Source: JAYZDB01 sp036338025 (GTDB taxonomy: Bacteria; Planctomycetota; UBA1135; UBA2386). From it: a stretch of DNA of 10,163 bases. A model generated the notes under the pieces. That model saw only the letters and a program-made list of their open reading frames with translations. It had not been told where the DNA came from and did no database searches. Where the stretch lies: assembly GCA_036338025.1 (NCBI GenBank), contig JAYZDB010000140.1, forward strand, positions 1 to 10,163. Direction: 5' to 3'. Position numbers and translations under genes: made by a program. This document shows, piece by piece, positions 5,612-10,163 of the stretch (positions are counted from its first letter, which is position 1; the number at the start of each line of letters is the position of its first letter).

Positions 5612-6376
5612 GTGCTGACGGAATCAGGAACCTCCATACTCCCTCGTGTCCTACTGGTAGGGGGGCTGGATCCGTGCGGTGGTGCTGGGATTTCGGCGGA
5701 CGCCCGTACCGCGGCGACACTTGGCGCGTTCCCCTTGACGGTCGCGGCCTGCACCACGATCCAAAACCGGCATGCCTTCGAATCCCTGCACCCCGTCGAG
5801 GAACCGATTGTCACGGGCAGCCTGCGGGTCGCCATGGCTGACGGGCCGGTGCATGCCGTCAAGGTCGGCCTGGTCGGGATGCCGCGTACCTTGGACCTGA
5901 TCCTGGAGGCGTGCACCGGGCAACTCGATGGCGTTCCGATCGTCGTCGATCCGGTGTTGTCGGCGACCGCCGGTGGCTTGTGCGCCGTCGACGAGCTTTT
6001 GGAGGCCTACCGCAGGTGGTTGCCTCGGATCACCATGATCACGCCAAATCACCACGAGGCGACCCAACTCTCGCCAACCGGGGTCGAGGCGCTGACCCGC
6101 GAGTGTGCTGTCTTGCTCACGGATGGGCATGGTGATGGCGAGGTTGTCGAGGATCGATTGTTCCAGGACGGTGCTACCCACAGCTTCCGTCACCGCCGGA
6201 TCGATGCTGGTCCGGTCCACGGCACCGGCTGTGCGCTGTCGACAAGCGTGGCAGTTGGATTGGCGGCAGGGCTCGATCTACCCGACGCCTGCCGCGCGGG
6301 AGTCGCGTTCGTCGGAGCCTGCCTGCAGAAGACCTCGCGTTCCAGCGATGGCTTGCCGGTGCCGCTCGAACTCTAA
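5612..6376 (+). CDS. thiD: ThiD-family (hydroxymethylpyrimidine kinase-like) ribokinase-fold enzyme
   Basis: The 254-residue protein belongs to the HMP/HMP-phosphate kinase family, which makes HMP pyrophosphate for thiamine synthesis in the cytoplasm. Kept features are GGLDPCGGAGISAD (17-30), the Gln-Asn substrate motif TTIQN (48-52), KVGLVG (84-89), VVDPVLSATAGG (111-122), ITPNHHEA (143-150) and the anion-hole/catalytic GTGC (204-207, before ALSTS). Two differences stand out. The segment between ITPN and the next strand is about 15 residues shorter than in E. coli ThiD. The usual V-L-x-K-G-G-H is VLLTDGH (167-173), losing the Lys. HMP kinase activity is thus likely but not certain, and pyridoxal or another pyrimidine-like substrate is possible. 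The start is GTG, 34 nt after the DHH stop, and an in-frame stop at 5597 excludes longer versions. No other thiamine gene is nearby. Its stop overlaps the convergent gph stop by 4 nt. Confidence 0.85.
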   Translation: MLTESGTSILPRVLLVGGLDPCGGAGISADARTAATLGAFPLTVAACTTIQNRHAFESLHPVEEPIVTGSLRVAMADGPVHAVKVGLVGMPRTLDLILEACTGQLDGVPIVVDPVLSATAGGLCAVDELLEAYRRWLPRITMITPNHHEATQLSPTGVEALTRECAVLLTDGHGDGEVVEDRLFQDGATHSFRHRRIDAGPVHGTGCALSTSVAVGLAAGLDLPDACRAGVAFVGACLQKTSRSSDGLPVPLEL

Positions 6377-7035
6377 GGGGTATCGTCCGGCGATCCGTGA
6401 TTGGGTTCGGCTTCGCCAAAGCGCGGCCAATACTCGTCAGCGCCGGTCTCCCGGAGGACCGGTTCGGACCGATAGCCGAACAGGACGGCTGCCGTCCGGA
6501 TTCCCGCCGCCCGACCTGCCAGGATGTCGGCGGGTGAATCGCCGACCATCATGGCATTCTCGGTGCTCGCCCCGAGTTGGGCGAGCGCTTCAAGTACGGG
6601 TTCGGGATCCGGCTTGCGGGCTAGTGTTGAATCGCCGCCGATCACCACCGGTAGAAACCGTGCCAGATCCAGATGCTTGAGGATCCGTTGCGAGAAGCCG
6701 ACCGGCTTGTTGGTGACGACGCCGAGCTGATGGCCCTCGCTGTGCCAATGAGCCAGGTATTTGCGCACGCCTGGGAAGGCTACCACCAGTCTTGTGCACT
6801 GCTTCTCGTGGTGGGTTCGGTAGATGACCTCGGCCTCCTCGAGGTTTGCCTCAGAGCATTCAGCCAGGGCACGCTGCAGCAGGGCGGCGAGGCCGTCGCC
6901 GACCATGGTGCCTACGCGAGCCGGTTCGATGAGTGGTAGGTCGAAGTGCCGGCGCAGGTAGTTTGTCGACGCTGCGATGTCGGGCAGGGAATCGACCAGG
7001 GTCCCGTCGAGGTCGAAGAGAAGTGTCTCGGGCAT
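6373..7035 (-). CDS. gph: Phosphoglycolate phosphatase-type HAD hydrolase
   Basis: The 220-residue protein carries all four HAD motifs. FDLDGTLVDS (7-16) supplies the nucleophile D8 and acid/base D10. VVTNK (106-110) has the phosphate-binding Thr. RKPDP (140-144) has the Lys. MVGDSPADI (163-171) has the metal-binding Asp residues. The cap domain is the small helical type (residues about 16-85, GTMVGDGLAALLQRAL). This matches Gph, which removes phosphate from 2-phosphoglycolate formed in DNA repair or oxygenase side reactions. Related HAD phosphatases (PpaX, N-acetylmuramate-phosphate phosphatase MupP) look alike and cannot be excluded. The ATG at 7035 lacks a strong Shine-Dalgarno. The gene converges with the ThiD-like gene and diverges from the lipoprotein gene, so it is its own transcription unit. 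The last ten residues (Pro/Asp rich) go beyond the domain. Confidence 0.92.
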   Translation of the reverse strand: MPETLLFDLDGTLVDSLPDIAASTNYLRRHFDLPLIEPARVGTMVGDGLAALLQRALAECSEANLEEAEVIYRTHHEKQCTRLVVAFPGVRKYLAHWHSEGHQLGVVTNKPVGFSQRILKHLDLARFLPVVIGGDSTLARKPDPEPVLEALAQLGASTENAMMVGDSPADILAGRAAGIRTAAVLFGYRSEPVLRETGADEYWPRFGEAEPNHGSPDDTP

Positions 7036-7050
7036 GCCGGTAACAGACTA

Positions 7051-7074
7051 TTCATCCAGTTCTTCTCATCCAGT
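7051..7074. repeat. 9-bp direct repeat in the gph/lipoprotein divergent gap
   Basis: TCATCCAGT occurs at 7052-7060 and again at 7066-7074, a 14-nt period, inside the 90-nt gap from which gph and the lipoprotein gene diverge. It could be a tandem operator half-site or a chance duplication. No recognised regulator motif matches. Confidence 0.35.
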
Positions 7075-7125
7075 ATTGATCGATTCTCAAGCTGAGGTTT
7101 GGCTGCAGCACGCTATGTTCAGGTG

Positions 7126-7617
7126 ATGCACCGCCTGACTTCTTTGTTCGGACTGTTGTTCCTCTGGATGTCCGGTTGTGCCGGGTACGGTGCGGAACTC
7201 CGCGAGTTCCGGGTTGAAAACCACTCCGCCGAGGACATTTTTGCGGAGGTCGTTCGCTACGCGGGTACGCGGGGCTTTGGGGCTGACCCCACAGAAACGG
7301 ATCGAACGCGGCGACTCTACGTCTCTACCTGGCGTGGTGGTGGATTGCCCATCATGGGCCGCGATGGTGGTCGTCGGGTCCGGTTCTTCGCCAAGATTGT
7401 GCCGACAAATGACGGATCGGGTTGGCAGATAAACTACTGCTTTGAGCAGCAACGGATCGGCGAAGCCGGGCGAGATCTCGATCCCGAAGACGATGATTGG
7501 GAGGCGGCAGGGCAGGACGTCGCCAAGGAGCGGGACTTCCAGTATTGGATGGCCTACACCCTCAGAGGGTCTGGGGTCGGAACCGGAGTCGAGAAGAAGG
7601 CGGGGAATGACCGATAG
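7126..7617 (+). CDS. Putative lipoprotein of unknown function
   Basis: I do not recognise a family. From the ATG at 7126 the 163-residue product begins MHRLTSLFGLLFLWMSGC, a classic lipoprotein signal: basic Arg, hydrophobic core and a lipobox M-S-G-C with Cys18 as the likely lipidated residue. This favours 7126 over a TTG at 7099 that would add nine residues before the signal. The mature part is polar: FRVENHSAEDIFAEVVRY (28-45, helix-like), an Arg/Gly-rich strand region (62-90), INYCFEQ (102-108) and an acidic stretch DLDPEDDDWE (117-126). After lipidation it would sit in the inner or outer membrane facing the periplasm. Residues +2/+3 after Cys18 are Ala-Gly, with no Asp retention signal, so the outer membrane is likelier if enterobacterial Lol rules apply. 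It lies upstream of the polysaccharide export genes in the same direction, but a link to export is unproven. Confidence 0.8.
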   Translation: MHRLTSLFGLLFLWMSGCAGYGAELREFRVENHSAEDIFAEVVRYAGTRGFGADPTETDRTRRLYVSTWRGGGLPIMGRDGGRRVRFFAKIVPTNDGSGWQINYCFEQQRIGEAGRDLDPEDDDWEAAGQDVAKERDFQYWMAYTLRGSGVGTGVEKKAGNDR

Positions 7618-7702
7618 GAAGGGGGTTCCTGCATTTCGGGCGCTGGAATGGCGGTTGATGGCGGAATACCGCGGGCCTGACCGACGGTCTCGGTGGTTCT
7701 GA
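7607..7702 (+). CDS. Possible 31-residue small ORF upstream of wzm
   Basis: An ATG at 7607, overlapping the 3' end of the lipoprotein gene by 11 nt in another frame, opens 31 codons to a TGA at 7702. The purine-rich AAGGCGGGGA lies directly before the ATG and could serve as ribosome binding site. The product is basic (9 Arg, 1 Lys) and contains YRGPDRR, a Gly-Pro-Asp-Arg-Arg motif I associate with ends of some small or PilZ-like proteins. There is no membrane segment. It fills most of the 137-nt space between lipoprotein and wzm. It may equally be a chance frame, and only conservation would settle it. Confidence 0.3.
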   Translation: MTDRKGVPAFRALEWRLMAEYRGPDRRSRWF

Positions 7703-7754
7703 TACTTCACTGCCGAAACAACTGCGGGGCGTTGTAGAATTAGCCAGCGACGCC
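7703..7754 (+). promoter_or_regulatory. Possible -10 element before wzm
   Basis: TAGAAT at 7735-7740 matches five of six -10 positions and would place a transcript start near 7747, just before the TTG at 7755 and well before the GTG at 7791. No acceptable -35 lies 16-18 nt upstream. The polysaccharide locus may therefore have its own promoter here or be read through from the lipoprotein gene. Confidence 0.25.
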
Positions 7755-8774
7755 TTGCCGACAACGACGAGTGCGCTAGACAATCTTCCTGTGACCACTC
7801 CTGAGTTGCTACATACCTACGACGCCGCGACAAATCCCAAGGGGATGCTGCGCCACCTGACTCCGCTGATTGGTTACCCCGGGGTCGTCGCGAGCAACAC
7901 AACGCTGATCGCAAACTTCTTCCGACGCGATTTGCTCGGGCGCTTTCGCGGCAGTTTCCTTGGCTTGTTCTGGGTACTCGTCCAACCAATCTTCCTGTTC
8001 GCCATCTACTTCATGGTGTTCGGGTTCCTGTTTGCTCCCAAAGGTCAGACCGGGGCGGCTAGTGTCGAGTTTGCGATCTACCTGTTCGGTGGCATCATCG
8101 CGTTTTCCTCGTTTAGCGAGTCGACGACCCGCTCGTGCAACACCGTGCTCGAGAATGGCAACCTGGTGAAGAAGGTCCGCTTCCCCTGCGAATTGCTGCC
8201 GATCTCCAACATCCTTGTTGCGCTGATCGTCTACGCGGTGGGTGCAGTGGTGCTGCTCTGCGTTGGATTGTCGCTGGGGCAGATTACTGTCGGCGCGCAC
8301 ATGCTGGCACTACCGCTGGTGGCGTTGGTGCACTTCACGATGTGTCTTGGCGTTGGCCTCTTGTTGGCGACCCTGCAGGTGTTGGTGCGGGACACGGTGC
8401 ACCTCTACACGATCGCACAACAGGCGTGGTTCTTCTTATCGCCGGTGTTCTGGCCTTACTCGATGATTCAGGGCAAGTTGCTGGACTACGGGCTGGGTCA
8501 GTGGTCCTGGTTGATCGAGTTCAACCCTCTGTATGGCTTGGTTCAGAGCCACCGCCAGGCGCTCGGTTTTGGCCACGATCACATCCAGATGCATCGCTAC
8601 GTGATGACTCCGGCGGGTGAGCATGTCCCGATGGTTGACGGACACCATGTCGTGGAGTCGTTGCCAGGACTCTGGTACCACCTTGGCCTCGCCTCCGCGT
8701 GGTCCCTTTTGTTTCTCTTGATCGGTTACAGCTTCTTCATGAGCCGGAAGAACAAGTTCTCGGATCTAGTATGA
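7755..8774 (+). CDS. wzm: Polysaccharide ABC transporter permease (Wzm, ABC-2 type)
   Basis: The up to 339-residue inner-membrane protein matches Wzm/KpsM/TagG permeases, which with Wzt export undecaprenyl-linked O-antigen or capsular glycan. Family signatures are RRDLLGRFRGSFLGLFWVLVQP (57-78), the LFGGIIAFSSFSE gate region (110-122), NLVKKVRFPCELLPIS (136-151), VLVRDTVHLYTIAQQAWFFLSPVFWP (209-234) and EFNPLYGLVQSHRQ (255-268). Hydrophobic spans lie near 71-93, 106-122, 151-173, 182-210, 218-233 and 311-329, the usual six. The segment from 270 to 310 before the last span is longer than usual and holds seven histidines. The N-terminus is uncertain: TTG at 7755 (longest) or GTG at 7791, neither with a Shine-Dalgarno. 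An extra roughly 40 residues precede the conserved part. The stop overlaps wzt as ATGA. Confidence 0.94.
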   Translation: MPTTTSALDNLPVTTPELLHTYDAATNPKGMLRHLTPLIGYPGVVASNTTLIANFFRRDLLGRFRGSFLGLFWVLVQPIFLFAIYFMVFGFLFAPKGQTGAASVEFAIYLFGGIIAFSSFSESTTRSCNTVLENGNLVKKVRFPCELLPISNILVALIVYAVGAVVLLCVGLSLGQITVGAHMLALPLVALVHFTMCLGVGLLLATLQVLVRDTVHLYTIAQQAWFFLSPVFWPYSMIQGKLLDYGLGQWSWLIEFNPLYGLVQSHRQALGFGHDHIQMHRYVMTPAGEHVPMVDGHHVVESLPGLWYHLGLASAWSLLFLLIGYSFFMSRKNKFSDLV

Positions 8775-10009
8775 GTGATCAGGCAGCAATCTCGGTCCAT
8801 GACGTGTCGAAGACCTACCGGATCTACGGCAACCCGTTCGGGCGGATCAAGGAACTCATGCCTTGGAACAAGCATCCACACCATCAGGCGGTGCATGCAC
8901 TCACTGGCGTCAATTTCGAGGTGGAGTCTGGCCAGTGTGTCGGGCTGATCGGCGGCAACGGTGCCGGCAAGTCCACTCTTCTGAAGATCCTGACTGGGAC
9001 GACCTTTCCTGACACGGGCGGCTACTCAATTCGCGGCAATGTCGCCAGTCTTCTGGAACTCGGCGCCGGCTTTACGATGGACTTCACCGGCCGTGAGAAC
9101 ATCTACATGAACGGCGCGATGATGGGGATCTCGCACCGGGAGATGCGGTCGCGCTTCGATGAGATTCTCGAGTTTAGCGAGTTGCACGAGTTCATCGATG
9201 CACCTCTCCGCACCTACTCCTCGGGCATGATATGTCGCCTTGGATTCAGCGTCGCGGTGGCTACGGACCCGGATGTACTCATCATCGACGAAATCCTGTC
9301 GGTCGGGGACATGAACTTCCAGCGTAAGTGCGTCGAGCGCATCTACGATTACAAGAAGAATGGCAAGACACTCTTCTTCTGCTCGCACTCCTTGTACGAC
9401 GTCCGGCAGATTTGTGATGACGCTATCTGGCTGGATCGCGGCACCTTGCGTATGCAGGGTGATGCGGTGAGCGTGACGAATGAATATTCGACGCTCCAGA
9501 ACCAGTTGTCGGATGATGATGGAGACTTGAATGCAGACCCGGACGACTTCTACCGCGATCAACCCCACCTGGTTTCGGCGACTCTGATTGATCTGGCGAC
9601 TGGTGAGCCCCGGGCCAGATTCCAGCCCGGAGAGGGTCTCGGCGTACGTATTCACCTCAGGAATGGCGACACACCCAAGGAGATCACCGTTGGCGTAGCG
9701 GTAATGCGTCGTGACAAGTTGATCCTCTTCAGTGCCAGTACCGAAATGGACAAGGTACCTGTCAACATCGACAATGAGGGATTCGTGACCTTGCTCCTAC
9801 CCGACCTGCGTATCCTCGCTGGAGAGTATGTCCTGATGTGTGGGGTTATGGATCGTCACGGCTTCCACCGATTCCACCAGCTACCAACCAGCGAGAACCT
9901 GATCATCGAGGTGGCGAAGGAGAAGGACCTCGGGGTACTACTCCACGACCATCAGTGGAAGGTGGAATCTCGGACCGCCACGCCCGGCGAGGCTGAGAGG
10001 AAGGTGTGA
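8771..10009 (+). CDS. wzt: Polysaccharide ABC transporter ATPase with C-terminal carbohydrate-recognition-type domain (Wzt)
   Basis: The 412-residue cytoplasmic ATPase pairs with the permease just upstream. Nucleotide-binding domain: Walker A GGNGAGKS (61-68), LLELGAGF (94-101) typical of Wzt/TagH, ABC signature YSSGM (149-153), Walker B VLIIDE (169-174) with the D-loop SVGD (177-180), and H-loop FFCSHS (202-207, H206). Residues about 245-395 form an added beta-rich domain (SATLIDLATGEP, VGVAVMRRDKLILFS, AGEYVLMCGVMDRHG), corresponding to the Wzt C-terminal domain. In E. coli O9a-type systems this domain binds the glycan's non-reducing end cap and sets which polymer is exported. Its presence argues for a recognition-dependent O-polysaccharide system over a KpsT-like capsule ATPase, which lacks it. 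The ATG overlaps the permease stop by 4 nt. The stop overlaps the next gene's GTG by 3 nt of shared sequence within GTGA. Confidence 0.95.
   Translation: MSDQAAISVHDVSKTYRIYGNPFGRIKELMPWNKHPHHQAVHALTGVNFEVESGQCVGLIGGNGAGKSTLLKILTGTTFPDTGGYSIRGNVASLLELGAGFTMDFTGRENIYMNGAMMGISHREMRSRFDEILEFSELHEFIDAPLRTYSSGMICRLGFSVAVATDPDVLIIDEILSVGDMNFQRKCVERIYDYKKNGKTLFFCSHSLYDVRQICDDAIWLDRGTLRMQGDAVSVTNEYSTLQNQLSDDDGDLNADPDDFYRDQPHLVSATLIDLATGEPRARFQPGEGLGVRIHLRNGDTPKEITVGVAVMRRDKLILFSASTEMDKVPVNIDNEGFVTLLLPDLRILAGEYVLMCGVMDRHGFHRFHQLPTSENLIIEVAKEKDLGVLLHDHQWKVESRTATPGEAERKV
9995..10000 (+). promoter_or_regulatory. Ribosome binding site of the glycosyltransferase gene
   Basis: GAGAGG lies 5 nt before the GTG at 10006, inside the last codons of wzt. 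This supports the GTG as a genuine start overlapping the wzt stop (GTGA, 10006-10009). Confidence 0.6.
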
Positions 10010-10163
10010 CCGTCGTACCGGTAGCTCGCCTGTCGGTTTTGATAGTCAACTACAACTCTTGGCAGGTGTGCCTTGATGCTGTGCGATCACTGCATGCCAA
10101 TCCTCCGCACCTGGGAGATGGCCGTCCGATGGACTACGAGATCGTGATTGTCGACAATCTCTC
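10006..10163 (+). CDS. Family-2 glycosyltransferase (N-terminal fragment, runs off the window)
   Basis: The GTG at 10006 opens a frame that continues past the right edge, so only 52 codons are visible. It begins with the GT-A nucleotide-sugar-binding pattern of GT2 enzymes: LSVLIVNYNSWQ (residues 9-20), SLHAN (28-32) and, after a slightly longer loop, YEIVIVDNLS near the edge (usual VDNaSxD). Such enzymes transfer sugars from NDP-sugars to lipid-linked glycan at the inner face of the membrane. Directly after wzm-wzt with a 4 nt overlap, it most likely builds the polymer that the transporter exports. The sugar specificity and any second catalytic domain cannot be seen from this fragment. Confidence 0.88.
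   Translation, partial: MTVVPVARLSVLIVNYNSWQVCLDAVRSLHANPPHLGDGRPMDYEIVIVDNL

Noticed and set aside
7087..7989. A 300-codon minus-strand open frame across the lipoprotein and the start of wzm
   Set aside because: The opposite strand codes a lipoprotein with a clean lipobox and a permease with family motifs. The antisense product shows no domain.
8699..8770. Upstream GTG start for wzt adding 24 residues
   Set aside because: The added residues lie inside the permease coding region. The ATG at 8771 makes the standard ATGA overlap and matches the usual Wzt N-terminus.
1..10163. CRISPR array, transposase, integrase, toxin-antitoxin or restriction genes
   Set aside because: No regularly spaced repeats, terminal inverted repeats, DDE/recombinase motifs or paired small genes were seen on either strand.

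Overview
The window is a piece of a high-GC bacterial chromosome. A lipoprotein with a lipobox, an exported YVTN beta-propeller protein and a Wzm/Wzt-type polysaccharide ABC exporter followed by a family-2 glycosyltransferase point to a Gram-negative (diderm) bacterium. The DHH phosphoesterase type and the WHD-type TIM-barrel family recall Myxococcota, Acidobacteriota, Planctomycetota or other non-model phyla rather than enterics, but I cannot fix the phylum. There are no tRNA or rRNA genes, CRISPR arrays, insertion sequences or phage genes. Coding is dense, with several 1-4 nt gene overlaps, GTG or TTG starts, and a clear Shine-Dalgarno at only some genes.

Left part (1-3400, minus strand). 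The N-terminal 308 residues of an exported YVTN-type beta-propeller protein run off the left edge. Upstream of it is a tightly coupled three-gene operon, read from 3400 down to 1171: an exported coiled-coil protein with a very basic tail, a short Ppx/GppA phosphatase, and D-aminoacyl-tRNA deacylase (dtd). The junctions are TGATG and ATGA, and a candidate hairpin terminator lies after dtd.

Middle (3545-7035). Three plus-strand genes diverge from that operon: a xylose-isomerase-like TIM-barrel protein in which most expected metal ligands are substituted, a DHH/DHHA1 phosphoesterase, and a shortened ThiD-family kinase. The kinase gene meets a minus-strand phosphoglycolate phosphatase (gph) tail to tail with a 4 nt overlap. 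These are mostly small-molecule phosphate, nucleotide and cofactor-repair enzymes without an obvious common pathway.

Right part (7126-10163, plus strand). An unrecognised lipoprotein and a possible 31-residue small ORF precede the start of a surface-polysaccharide locus. That locus is wzm (ABC-2 permease), wzt (ATPase with a C-terminal carbohydrate-recognition-type domain) and the beginning of a GT2 glycosyltransferase, joined by ATGA and GTGA overlaps. The locus probably makes and exports an O-antigen-like or capsular glycan and continues beyond the right edge.

I found no obvious new defence or mobile system. The best candidates for novelty are the TIM-barrel protein that looks catalytically dead in its family's sense, the basic-tailed exported coiled-coil protein coupled to a polyphosphatase-family gene, the divergent ThiD-like kinase, and a histidine-rich external segment in Wzm.
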